Assembly (NCBI GenBank): GCA_024220505.1
Contig: JAKZZE010000022.1
Location: 930,001-994,000, forward strand
DNA length: 64,000 bases
Direction: 5' to 3'
Source: Rhizopus arrhizus
Taxonomy: Eukaryota; Mucoromycota; Mucoromycetes; Mucorales; Rhizopodaceae
In this document: positions 11,914-22,965 of the stretch, one piece after another
Numbering within the stretch: position 1 is the first letter of the stretch
How the letters are laid out: every line of letters starts with the position of its first letter
The notes under the pieces: generated by a model
What the model saw: the letters and a program-made list of their open reading frames with translations, nothing else
Databases searched by the model: none
What the model was told of the DNA's origin: nothing
Position numbers and translations under genes: made by a program

Positions 11914-12163
11914 TATTGCTTTATATACTTCTTTATTGACCATTCATATTGCAATAAATATTGCTTTATATATACAAAAAAATAGGGATTTTGTTTATAA
12001 AAAATAGCTTTCTTTTATTTAAATAAAATAATAATAATTTATAGTATTTCTTTGCTTGTAGCGTTTTAAAAGTGTACTTGACTTACCTAATGTCACCAGA
12101 ATAGCAGCATCTAATCTAAAAATACATCAATTAGCCTCGTGGAACTCAAAAAGTTCTCAAAAG

Positions 12164-12194
<31 letters not shown>

Positions 12195-13206
12195 AAAAAA
12201 GAAAAAAAAAAAGCCAAGCTCGAGGATTCAAAGACACAAGGATTCAAAGACTTGGGTACTCAAAGCAAAAGAAAAGACATCAGTACTTAAGAACCAAAGC
12301 AAAGGCAGAAAAGAGATAGAAAAGGCCAAAGCAAAGCAGCATTCATCTATAATAGTTATTAGCTATCGTGTATATATAATAAAAGTAATAGTACCTTTCT
12401 TTAGATAGACCATGGGAAGAAAACTAGCTAAGCGTATACAAACGACTAAAAAAGCATCAGACATCTATAATATTTATTAGCTATTGAGTATATGTAGCAA
12501 AAATAATAGCACCTTGCTTTAGATGGGCTAAGAGAAAAACCTTGCTAAGCTTTACCAACAAGTAAAAAAAAAAAAAAAAGGAAGCAGTACGCATCTATAA
12601 TAATTATTAGTTATTGAGTATATAGTAAAAGTAATAGTACCTTGCTTTAGATGGATCATGAGATAAAAAAAAAAGAAAAAAAAGCATCAGCCAAGCTTAT
12701 ACTAACAAGTAAAAGAAGCAATGATAATCATGGGAGAGACTTTATAAAGACCATTTAAAACATCAAGAAAGGAACAAACACAACTTTACTAAAAAAAAAA
12801 TACCATAAGAATAGAAATAGAATATATATAATGTTAAGAACTTACCTTTTAGAAAGAATGTTTTGTTTAAAAAAAAAAAGAAAAAAAAAAAGGAAAAAAA
12901 AAAAAAGTACTTTTTTTATAGCCTCATTTTACCAGTGTTACAGTTACCCACTATCGATTAAAAATAAGTCTTCTTTAATACTGTTTAACTATTGAAACAT
13001 TCAGAGAGGCTATTCATAAGCAGTTTAAACTTTCTCTTCTTTTTTTTTTTTTATTTAAATGTAATATCTTTAACTCCAAAGGCTTTTTTTTCTTCGCTTT
13101 TTTTGTAGAACAAACAAAAGTATCATCTTGTTTTGTGTTCATCTTCAATTTATTTTGTACTTATGTTTTTTTTTTTTTTTCTTCCATATATAATTTGTTT
13201 TAAAAA

Positions 13207-13318
13207 ATGTCTCGTCGTGCTGCCACCCCCATCAACGTTCCCAGCAATGCTCCCAAGAGAGCAAGAATTTCCATGAGCATTGCTGGATCATCATCCACCG
13301 TTGTTCCTGTTTCTGCTG

Positions 13319-13358
<40 letters not shown>

Positions 13359-14459
13359 TCCTGTTCCTGTTCCTGTTCCTGTTGCAAGCTTCAGTAGCTT
13401 TACAGCTCCTCGCTTGGAGAGCCCTGTTGGCACTGAAGCCATCGGATCAGCCTCTGGTCTCGCACCAGAGATAATAGCTGCTCAGATACAGCAATTACAA
13501 CAATTGCTGCAGCAACAGCAACAGCAGCAGCAACAGCAGCAGCAGCAACACCGAGCTTCAGAAGCTGAGGTCGACGCGGCCAAAAAAGAATGCAGTGTAA
13601 GTTTAGGACATATTTATTAAATTAGTAATTGTAATTTAATAACTATATTTTATACCTTTCTGTGTCATATAGAGTTATTTAGCAGAATACTACCGTGATT
13701 ACGTTGTTGGTCGCAGAAGCGAATTTGACTTGGACGTTACCTTCGCCCATAAAAATAACAGAAAAGTCAAGGCATTGTTGTATGAGCAAGCCAGAAAGCA
13801 CCATCGTTTTGATTTGCTCACCACCTCACAAATAAATGCTATAATTAGGAGCAAGTATTCCTACATGATGAGCAAGGCCAAGGGGAAGACAGTTGTTTCA
13901 CCAAAAACTACCTGTCGTAGCCGTATAAATACGGTGAGTATTTAATATTTTGAAGATTATACTATAAAATATAGGAAATACTTACATTGATACCTTACAA
14001 TAGAAACTCTCTAACAGGAGATCTGTTTATATGGCTAACCCTTCCGCGTTCGACGCCCGTTTCCCGTTCGCTGGTAAAATTCTGACTGTTGACTGGACGT
14101 CAGATGAAGAAGATGGGCCAGAGGACGAGAACGGCCGTACGTTCGTGGTCAAAAGGCCATCATTTAGAAGCAACGAAGTAAGCAAAATGTTGTTGACAAG
14201 TTTCATCTTCTAATATACCTTAATTAATCTATAGGTGGTGCAATTCCACGAAGAGTTGCAAAAACGATACAAGGAGTCGATGAAGAAAAAGGGGGCTCCA
14301 CCAACTATTAGAAGAATAACAGAAAACGTTGAGGTGGAGTTCCCCGACAAACTTGATGATGCCGATTTTCCTTCCTGGGCTTTTTCTTCTTCTGCTCTTG
14401 GTTTTCCAACCTCTGTTTCTGCTTCTTCCTCTTTTGCGACTTCCAGTTCAATGCAGTAG
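13207..14459 (+). CDS. Plavaka-associated accessory protein, 4 exons, 349 aa
   Basis: Four exons with GT-AG introns, all phase 0: 13207-13596, 13673-13933, 14004-14177, 14235-14459. The ATG at 13207 opens the first exon. The protein begins with a basic low-complexity head, an Ala-Pro/Val-Pro repeat (about residues 35-58) and a Gln-rich stretch, then a probable coiled coil. Exon 2 encodes a basic, aromatic-rich region (KALLYEQARKHHRFDL), and exons 3-4 an acidic patch (SDEEDGPED) and a basic helix. The gene has the same four-exon, all-phase-0 design as 20122-21461, with scattered identities (VKRPSFRS versus VRVPKYRS). It converges on the transposase gene with a 165-bp gap. A role as a second transposition protein (comparable in position to TnpA of plant CACTA elements) is inference; the family was not recognised. 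Confidence 0.82.
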
Positions 14460-14624
14460 GCATTCTTCCCCTTTTTTTTTTTCTTGGTTTGTTGTTTCTT
14501 CACAAATTGAATAAAAATTTTTAAAAAAAAGTCTATTGAATGATTCTTTAGTAAAATATATAATAAAACAATAATAATAATAATAATAATAATAAATGAA
14601 TGAATGAACGCTTCGACATAGTTT

Positions 14625-17341
14625 TTACATATAGATCCGTCTTGGGAGAGAAAGTGTAAGAATATGATTATCTAAATATGACTTCACTGCTACTGGATTG
14701 TGAATTTTGTGAACAGGAAGTATATTTTGTTGTGAGACTGGGTCAAACTGGTTTTTCCACACTTGAATGCCAGTATCATCAAAGGAGGGAAAGTGATGGG
14801 TCGCATGGCTGTACCAATTGACAAATGCAAAGTAATGAGTGTAGTTGTTAAATGAATGTGTAAAGAGATAAGAAATTTGACCAATGCGTATTTCGTTGTT
14901 GATAATAGCTTGGATAATGCAGGAGGATGAAGAAGTTGAAGTATTTTTTGATGATGTATATTTTTGTCCAAGCAAGTTTATATTTTTAAATGAATGAATA
15001 ATATTGCTGATAAACGTGCCAGGGATGAGTGCATAGGTATAGGTGTAGTAATTAATTAATGATTCATAGTGTTCTGGGCATATAAGTTGAGTTCGATTGT
15101 CGAAATTTAAAGGAAAGGATGTGGGTGGCAGAGGCTCACTACCAGTTATTGTTGAATTGAATAAGCTAGGTCCGTCTATGAAACGAGAGTAATCAAATGG
15201 CGTTAAACCACTCTCGTCATTCGTAACCTCACCTATCTCTTCTATAAATTTAATTAGTAGGAGTATGTCTTCGTTTGTTGAATTTATAAAGGAATGTAAA
15301 GAATATACTAGATCTTGTGTGTGAACATTTTGAATAAACATAGTAGCATAAGTGGTTTCAAATCCAGTCTTAAAATTGATGTTGATATGTTTCATATCGC
15401 CATTGAGACGTTCAAAGCCATAAAGCCAAAAAGAGTATGAGGGACCAAAGTCCAGGAAGCTTTCTTTTAAATGAAGATGCATATGCATATTTGGGGTGGG
15501 CATAGATTCACCATACAGCTCGACACAGGTCTTGCCAAAGTTTTTCATCAATAGATGTGCGGTATCTATGTCTTCTACTGTGATGGAAGGGCCAGTGACC
15601 AGCTTCACAGCATCGACATACCGCAACCAGTTTGTAAAATGTTCACCTGCCAGTTTTTGTTTGAGCAGGAAAGGTGACAGCACAACAACCCAGGTTCTCC
15701 ACTCATCTGATTTCATATTAGCAAAAGCACCAGAGATTTTTCCTATTTTTTTTAAAAAAAAAAGAAAAAAAAATAAGTATTTTGTTCCACCATGAAATAA
15801 AGCTTTATTCCATGTATATATAAACACGATCAAGCAGTATTACATACCTTCAGATAGCTTAGCGTATTGCTGAGGAATGCTGATAGTAGTCGACTCTGTT
15901 GCCATTGCTGGAAAATCAGTAGAAACAAGCAAGCCAAAATCCTGCCAGACTTCAATCATTTTTTTAGGCGTTCCAAGAAACAAGTTATGCATTGGATCGA
16001 CAGTTACATATCTCACCACATCAAAGTAAGGAAGTCGATGTACTTCACTCCACTTTGTACCAGAACTTGCCTGTTTTTCTTCTTGTTGTGCCTTGTGCGT
16101 AGCAGTCAACCAGTCATACGCATCAAATCTTTGCTGTTCCCACGTTCTTTGCACCCAGTTTTCATCGTTGAAATCAGAAAAGTTTGGTTTTGAAGACCTG
16201 GTACCAGTTGATAGACGGCCAAAAGCAGTTGAGCACTTGTTACATGCTTTAGTAGCCATGGCGCCCATGTATCCAGCTACTTTTCTTGCTGCAGGCATAT
16301 CACAATTGATGGACATCAATGCCACACGAACTAGTTCTCCGTTAGGATTTTCGTAAGTGGGCATTATAACACCATTGTACAGTACAAGCAATTCATCTAC
16401 CAATGGCTTCAAGAAGTTTTGGATTTGATCATCATTGGGCTCATGTGGTCCAGGAATAACACCTGCCAAAACGATGTTGGAAAACTTCATACGTGTATTT
16501 CTTGGCAGATTGTTGATTGCAAGGTAAATGGCACCACTAGAATGCTTCATGTTGTCACTTGGCTGGAACCAATCCACATTCAAGGATACCATCAATGATC
16601 TTGGTTGACTGGTAAAAATTTGCCCGTTTGAATCCACAAGCTGATTCCAAACTCTGCCATCGTATATGTCGAACATAACATCTTCATCAACTGATCTTCT
16701 TCTCCATTGCTCAATTTGTTGTTCAAAACTGGGTCGCATAAAGAACTTTTTTAAAGTCTCAGTAATTGAGTTGTAGGGATACTCAAGCACTGGCTTTAAA
16801 CTGCTGCCTGCAAAAAGAGCATTTCCACATGGTTGTGCTTGTCGATAAGGGTTGTGAGGGAAGCGTACATAGCCACAGGAGCGAGAATGCAAGCTTCCAG
16901 AAGTGTAAACGCTTCGACAAGCAGAGCAAACAAGAAAACGGGACAAACCATTGCTGGCAGTGGAATAATTGACCATAGTACGGGCAGTAGAGATCTTTGT
17001 AGGAATCTCCATACCATGGCCAAGAGAACGGACAAAGAAGGAAAGAAAGGCCAACAAGTCTTCACCGGCTTTCACCGAGAGGTGCTTTGCTTGAAAAAGC
17101 ACAATGAACAACAGCAAGAGGTGACGAAGCTGTTCTTCATTACTCATTCCTTCCTCTTCGTCAATATTCATTCCGTCTAACAAGTTGCAAAATACATTTC
17201 AATAAATAAAACCTTTCTTATATTAAATACTTTGCTGATTAAAAATATACCTTCAGTTACTGGTTCAGGAATGGCTGATGAGTATTCGACAGTTTCCTCC
17301 CCGTTGTCGTTAGCTTCAGATACTCTTCTCGATTCTATTTT

Positions 17342-17377
<36 letters not shown>

Positions 17378-17553
17378 AAAATTAGCACGTTTGGATTTCT
17401 ATTGAAAAATAAAACAAAAAAACCTCTATTTCTAACTCTGTCGATAAGTTCATGACCTCTTACAGTTCTCTTTGCAAGCATCCTGAATCCATTGGGATGG
17501 TTGCTGCATTCAGAACAGGTACAAATAATTTTGGTGGTGTTGAAGTTGTTCAT
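14625..17553 (-). CDS. Plavaka (CACTA/CMC-type) transposase, 4 exons, 886 aa
   Basis: Exons 17553-17424, 17334-17251, 17176-15848 and 15742-14625 join in frame (2661 nt). Exon 1 gives a Cys-containing N terminus (CTCSECSNHPNGFRMLAKRT) typical of Plavaka-type proteins. The central part has the tnp2-like signature: SLNVDWFQPSD, NNLPRNTRMKFSNIVLAGVIPGP, INCDMPAARKVAGYMG, followed by the conserved VDPMHNLFLGT. These match the DDE core of fungal Plavaka transposases. No stop or frameshift is seen, so it is probably functional and could act on elements I and II, which have similar CACTGCA ends. The intron at 15743-15847 holds A/T-rich runs. Start choice rests on the ATG at 17553 and the matching splice phase; an upstream exon cannot be excluded. 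Confidence 0.9.
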
Positions 17554-17691
17554 GTTTATATTTTTTAAATTTGGAAATAGCAAAGAAAATTGGTAGAAAG
17601 AGAAAATATGCCTGATAAAAAAAAACATGTTAAATTTAAAAAACAAAGTCGGTGCTTAAAGTAACGTTTTTTTTTTCCCTCGTTTTGTTTC

Positions 17692-17907
17692 ATGGAATAC
17701 TCTAGATGCCAAAGGCATAAGAAAAAAGGAAAGCTCAAGCACTGGTCAAATGTAAGTTTATTAAAAAAAATAACAACCAAGTCTAATGTCGATTTCTTTT
17801 TTTTTTTTTTTTTTTTTTTACAGTAGGAATTCCTAATGGGACACATTCGGATGATGAACATTAACCTCATGAGAGAAGCTGTTCTTTCCAACATGACAAA
17901 GCTATAA
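17692..17907 (+). CDS. Small two-exon ORF at the 3' side of element III
   Basis: An ATG at 17692 opens 20 codons (17692-17751) ending at a GTAAGT donor. A long T-tract and TTTACAGTAG give an acceptor, and exon 2 (17827-17907) reads 26 codons to TAA. The 46-aa basic product would be nearly the same length as the 45-aa small ORF of element II and sits in the corresponding position, but residue similarity is weak. It may be a third small gene of this transposon group, or chance. Function unknown. Confidence 0.35.
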
Positions 17908-17982
17908 GAATATCAAACTTTTATTACTGCTTGCTGCTGAAAATTCCTCTTTGGTAACGGAAGTTGGCAATGTTAACATCTC

Positions 17983-18040
17983 TAATGGCTAATGGCTGAT
18001 GGCTAATGGCTAATGGCTAATGGCCTAATGGCCTAATGGC
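17983..18040 (+). repeat. Short tandem repeat (TAATGGC)n
   Basis: About eight imperfect copies of a 7-8 bp unit, TAATGGC or CTAATGGC, lie in the right part of element III. Confidence 0.9.
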
Positions 18041-18885
18041 AAATTACACCCATGTGTAAACATGAGGTAAGTAATGAACCAGTGTAAGCTTAAAAACATA
18101 TATTCTCTTGTATTATTTGTCATAAAAAATAATAAAGCCATCTATTTACTTGAAAAACAAAAACGCTGTACTTGTATGTGTTAATTATAACAAAATGTGA
18201 GCAAAGCTTCTTTATTTTTTTATTCTTTTTAGAATATACAAGTATTCTTTGTTATAACATAAAAGCATTTGCATTTCTATAAAGTATATTTGCTCTAGAT
18301 TATTGTTTTCATTTGAATAAGGAACCTTTTATTGCTATATTCTTTTTTTTTTTCGCTGTCTTTTTTTTTAACTGTGTCTTTTTTTTTAACTTTGTCTTTT
18401 TTTTTTACTTTTAATCTTTCAGCTTCTTTTTTTTTTTTTACTAAACGCAACTATTTTGTTACGTTCTGTTACACATTTCCAATGAGCTTAGCTAAAGATC
18501 ACAGATTGCCTTCCTAATATGTATTCTTCTGTACAAAATAATCGCACGGTGCTTTTGATTTCCGCATTTTGCCCTCAAAAATAAAAAAAATAAAATATCG
18601 GTCTTTAAACAATGGAGAGAAATACGCTTTCCAAAAAAAGATCGTTTGTAAAAAAAGACATTTCTTTAAAAACATGAATAACTCCATGAATATTTACCCT
18701 ACAAATAAAATAATAACATCGTTAAATTTCTTTATTTTTTTCGCATCTAAATCTTTTTTCAAAATTCGAAAATGATCAATACAGCAAGATTTAATTTTTT
18801 TCACGAAAAAAAGTAACAATTTGTTACCCAAACGAAGAGCAATCTTGCGCAATCCGGTACCTAATTGGAACGATTATTTGCAGTG
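18041..18885. other. Non-coding right end of element III
   Basis: AT-rich sequence with T-tracts and no supported gene, ending in the terminus ATTATTTGCAGTG at 18873-18885. Confidence 0.5.
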
Positions 18886-18908
18886 CGGCACTGCACATAA
18901 TTGTTATT

Positions 18909-20121
18909 TACAAAGTATGATAGCCCTCAGATATACCTCAGTTAATCGGGATTTATCATATTTAATGCAGCGTTATTGCAGTATGCCAAGTTGAACCAGT
19001 TTACGTTGAATGTTAACTATTTCAGTGCGATAACCAAGTATCACTGTTTGGCAACGCGCCGCTTCATTATTCTTTTAACGATGAAACACAAGCATGATGC
19101 CTTTCTATTGGACCTTACATGCTTGCGTTTCTCTTTAATACCACTTCTTTATTGGCTTGTTACCTTTTCCTAATGCTTCCTTATTCGTCTGTTGCTCTTT
19201 AACAATGCTTCCTTATTGGCTTATTATGGCTATATTTAGCTTTGGATGATTTATATTGGGAAATAAAATAGGCTTAAAACACGGTATTATTGGTCAAAAA
19301 TGTAGTTTTATTCATTTATTTTTGGGCTTTATTGCCATATTGATTATATATTATTGGTTCATTCCAGTATTACAAAAGGGTAGGGGAAGGAGGGAAAGCG
19401 AGCAGGGGATCCATGGAAACGATTAAATATAAAAATTTAAACGGTAGATGCAAAAAAAAAGGAAAATACACTTACCTTGACCATAGAAGCAGCAAACAAA
19501 AGAGCGTAGTAAATAAAACCCATAAAGAAAAGCGCGCCAGTAGTAAAAAGGATCCAAAGCTATAGGAGGTTATAGACAACATGGAACAACAGAAGCCAAA
19601 GCATCTAAAATTGTATAAAATAAAATATTAATAAAAGTAAACCATGATATACTTGATTTATTTACCTTAAAGCTCTTTTACTAACAAAACAGGATGCCAA
19701 GACATCCATAAAGCTTCAGCCACGAACTAAAGGAATCTAATTTTACTTTTAATAAAGATTACTGAAAGATATGAATGTATTTACCTTTTGAGCAGATATA
19801 CAAACTAAAGGAACTACAGCAGCCATGGATACATGTATGAATGTCTACTACAGCATGTTAGAACTAAAGTTTTCTTTTTTTCTTTTTCTTTTTCTTTTTT
19901 TTTTTTTACTTACCTTGCGATAACCGGAGCGATGTTGAAAAAGGAAATTGCTGAACAGAAAGAAAAAAAAAGGAACAAAATTTCGAAAAGGAAATCTTTT
20001 TATATTTTTTTTTTTTGCTATACTAAGACTGAGTTTCATTGTAAACTCGATGATATTTAAGAAAGATTCAATTTTGATGCCAAGCTCACTTATCTTTATT
20101 TCAAATTACCCTTATAACAAT
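18909..20121. other. Left arm of element II with recurrent splice-donor-like motifs
   Basis: No plus-strand gene is seen. The block at 19055-19350, with several copies of CTTTATTGGCTT-like motifs, matches 4717-5040 of element I and looks like a subterminal repeat array. Four ACTTACCTT or TTTACCTT motifs (19470, 19661, 19781, 19908) would be splice donors on the minus strand, suggesting a leftward spliced transcript. Its coding content, if any, is not clear. Confidence 0.4.
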
Positions 20122-21461
20122 ATGTCTGATCGTGGTATTCAATTCAACCCTGCTCCTGCCAATGCTCGTGGCTCTAACTTTGTTGGGCAACCAATCGCTG
20201 TTCCTTCTCGTGATGTTGCTCCTGAGCTTGCTTCAAGCGATGCCATTCCTGATAGCTTTGCCTATCCTAGGCCTGGCTTTCCTCCCATGACTCATGTTCA
20301 GAAGCGAATGCGTGAAGCCGAAGACATGGAGACTGATGAAGTATCTCTTTCTTTTTCCATTTATATGGAGCTAAGAAAAGAAAATGATGGTTTGAAAGAG
20401 ATGCTTCGAAAAGAGCAAGAGGAAAAGCGGGCCTTGCAAGTAGCATACAGCAAGCTCAAAGAAGCATACGATGAGCTTGAAGCAGAATCAGGCAAAGGCG
20501 CAAAGCCGATTGCTACTGCTGTCAAAGTAAGAACATTAAAATTCAATTTTAAACAAATATACTAATCGCTTTTCTCTGAAATATAGGATGCTGTGAGAAA
20601 TCACTACAACAACCTACCCCAGACATCTCAATATGTTCTTGAAAAGCCTCTGAAGTCTGCTGAAAATCAAAGAGTATTTAAATTACTGCAGGATTATGTG
20701 AATAGCCATTATTCATTTAAAAATACCAACAACCGCGATTTGCGCAAGTACCTCGAGCGCCAATATTATACAAAGAAGGCGGGAATATCCACGGGTGAGG
20801 AGGAAGATCCAGTTGAAGAATTCATAAGAAAACGAAAAGCAGCAAAAGTCACCCGTAGAAGCGCTGTAAGTGCCACATAAAATATTGTAATCGCATAACT
20901 AACTTTGTTTTTTAGAAAACAAGAGCTCGTAAGGCTATATACGAGCAGTACAAGGATCAAGGCGTTTACGAAAGTTATCCAAACTGTGAGTATTTGCTTC
21001 AACAGCAATACATGTCTGAAGAAGAAGACATGTACAACAATGATACAATCGACAAGGTGGAGGAAATTCTTCTGGAGCAAAATCCAGATAGAATAACTTC
21101 TTTTACTGAAAAGGAACGCATGTCTGTCTTGTGTAAGGAAACAGTTGATTATTTTGAAGTTCGCGTACCAAAGTACAGATCACCTGCAGTAAGTCTGATT
21201 AATATCTCTTTAAGCGTAATCAACTAATTATCCAATATTCAGTGTACCGAATTTTTTAAGCTGTTGGATGATCAGATAGCAAGTGACAAGGCAAAGAGGC
21301 AAAGAACTGGAAATAGCAGCATCCAATTTCTTCCTCGTATACAAAGAAAATGCTCGTTGCCTGTTCCTGACTTCATCAAAAAAGAAAATATAACTGAAGA
21401 GAGTATCGCTTGGGCTTTTGGTGGTGAAATAGAGTTGGATGAAATCAACTTGCTGCTTTAA
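20122..21461 (+). CDS. Plavaka-associated accessory protein homologue, 4 exons, 391 aa
   Basis: Exons 20122-20526, 20587-20865, 20916-21188 and 21243-21461, all introns phase 0, give an open 391-aa protein. The N terminus (MSDRGIQFNPAPANAR) is disordered and Pro/Ala-rich. Residues about 80-130 form a strong coiled coil (ELRKENDGLKEMLRKEQEEKRA). Exon 2 carries a helical basic region, and exon 3 an acidic patch (SEEEDMYN) followed by a YFEVRVPKYRS segment. These landmarks occur in the same order in the element-III gene (13207-14459), including the EEED patch, a V.VPKYRS-like stretch and a PRIQRK..LPVPDF-like segment. It is the only large gene of element II. An intact gene in a transposase-less element implies selection or recent copying. 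Function unknown; a DNA-binding or oligomerising helper is a guess. Confidence 0.82.
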
Positions 21462-22355
21462 AAAAAAAAAAAAAAACTTGTGAAATAAATAAAACAAAAA
21501 AAAAATGAAAGCGGTGTTTAGATCTTTAAATTTAATTTTTTTTTTTTACCTTTGTTTCATTCTAGATTTGGTTACAGATAAAATCAGTTTGCCGTTTGTA
21601 TTGTGGTCTTTGAATCTTATTTTAGATTTCTGTTTGATGCTTTCCACCTTCGTCATATTTGGTCCACTTTTATTTAATGAAAAAATTTCTAAAGTACTTT
21701 TTTTTTAAAACCCAAATTTAAAACACTCCTTTTTTTTATTCAAGTTTAAACAATACATTGAATGGAGATTCCTTTTGTAATGTCAATGCTGGGAGTGTAA
21801 TTTTTTTTTTTTTACAATTTCAACATTGCAACTTTTTTTTTTTTTTTTCAAAAGTACTCAGTAACAATATACTTTTTCTCTTGTTTTTTAACCTTTTCAT
21901 AGAAATCTCAAGACGTGTAGCATAATAGACATTCATTCCGTTGCCACCTTTTTTTTCTTTACTCTCAAAAAATAAAAATGATTATCAAAAATACTCTGTC
22001 TTTTTTATGCCGTGATCTTACTATTTAAAACATATCTTTTTCAGCTTTAAAACAAGTTTAACTTCTTTAGAGCCAAAAGAATCCTTCTTTTTTTTATATA
22101 TTTTATTCAATCTTTTAAATTTTCTACTATATTCACATTCTTTTTTTTTGTTCTAATTTATAAACACATACTTTTATACTTATTATTATAGCGATATTAT
22201 GCACTTATATAAGAGTTTCATCCCTCTTATTCATATGTACCTCTTTACTCTTTCTTTTTTTTTTTTTTTCTTTTGTTCATTAGTAACCAAAATAAATCTC
22301 CTTTTGTATTAAACAAAGTTTTTTTTTTTGTAAAATACGACATGAGAGCCGAAGA
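21462..22355. other. T-rich non-coding part of element II
   Basis: Many poly-T tracts and scattered similarity to 7020-7850 of element I. No supported gene is seen. Confidence 0.5.
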
Positions 22356-22493
22356 ATGCTTGAAAAGAAAACGCCACGACTCAATCACTTGGATTTCCGA
22401 GCTTGTAGGCCAATAGAACTGTGTTTTCGATCTTTGTTGAAGTTAAAAAATATTGCACTGAAGTTGAAAAAGCATAGTCTTCCCAATTTGTAA
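22356..22493 (+). CDS. Small basic 45-aa ORF near the right end of element II
   Basis: The ORF runs from ATG at 22356 to TAA at 22491-22493. The product is Leu- and Lys-rich (LLKLKNIALKLKK) with no recognised domain. The same frame and length exist in element I (7853-7990), where only a CGA-to-TGA change interrupts it; several residues are shared in register. It may be the last exon of a longer spliced gene, since the element-I copy has an acceptor-like site just upstream. Function unknown. Confidence 0.4.
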   Translation: MLEKKTPRLNHLDFRACRPIELCFRSLLKLKNIALKLKKHSLPNL

Positions 22494-22802
22494 TCTTGTA
22501 TGGCATCATGTAGCACAACAGAAAATTATTTATTTTTTTAAAAAATACAATGTCTTTTTATTCAACAAACATATTATATACTTTTGATTATTTTTATAGA
22601 TTTACAATCTATTTTTTTCAAGCTTTCTTCTGATATAAAAATCAGCTTTCTAACATTTAAATCCGAGTTCTCACTCATTTAATAGAATTACCACTATCAA
22701 AAAAGATCAACTTTATCAACTTGGATAACGGTGATTGGGTGCAGTGCGGGTCGGGGAGTTGGGTAAGGGCTTATGTCCTTTAGCCACGACAAAAGCATCT
22801 CC

Positions 22803-22875
22803 GCCCGGCTAGCTCAATCGGTAGAGCGTGAGACTCTTAATCTCAAGGTTGGGGGTTCGACCCCCCCGTCGGGCT
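22803..22875 (+). tRNA. tRNA-Lys(CUU)
   Basis: A 73-nt cloverleaf without intron. The acceptor stem GCCCGGC pairs with GTCGGGC (one G-U pair), the D arm is GCTCAATCGGTAGAGC, the anticodon stem-loop is TGAGA-CTCTTAA-TCTCA with anticodon CTT at 22836-22838, and the T arm is GGGGG-TTCGACC-CCCCC. The box A and box B promoter motifs are intact. CCA is not encoded, as usual in eukaryotes. It lies 56 bp downstream of Plavaka-like element II and is the only clearly host gene in the window. Confidence 0.97.
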
Positions 22876-22965
22876 TGATCTGCATGTATTCTTTCTACTA
22901 TAACACTGAAGGAAGACAAACAGTAAATATTTTGTTTGTACCACGCCAGTGTCGTGCTTGTTCTT

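Larger units (their letters stand above)
9899..18885 (-). mobile_element. Plavaka/CACTA-like element III, apparently autonomous
   Basis: The left end CACTGCAAATAAT and right end ATTATTTGCAGTG are the start of an imperfect TIR of roughly 27 bp, continuing with an AATT.GGTA.C match. Excluding the nested Tc1-like copy (10281-11913) it is about 7.35 kb. It holds an accessory gene on the plus strand (13207-14459), the Plavaka transposase on the minus strand (17553-14625), and a small two-exon ORF (17692-17907). Subterminal short repeats (for example TACTTCTTTAT.GACCA..CATATTGC near 10225-10280 and 11925-11970) fit the subterminal binding-site pattern of CACTA elements. The flanks do not agree: ATT on the left and CGG on the right, so the TSD is not conserved. 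Confidence 0.85.
18889..22746 (+). mobile_element. Plavaka/CACTA-like element II, non-autonomous
   Basis: The element begins CACTGCACATAATTG directly after CGG (18886-18888) and ends GATTGGGTGCAGTG followed by CGG (22747-22749), a 3-bp duplication. It is 3858 bp long. It has an intact four-exon accessory gene and a small 3' ORF but no transposase. It matches element I over most of its length. The left flank is the last base of element III plus CGG, so II inserted directly at the end of III. Mobility would require a transposase in trans, such as that of III. Confidence 0.88.

Noticed and set aside
13200..13442. Minus-strand Gly/Thr/Ala-rich frame
   Set aside because: Antisense of the Ala-Pro repeat of the accessory gene; no independent support.
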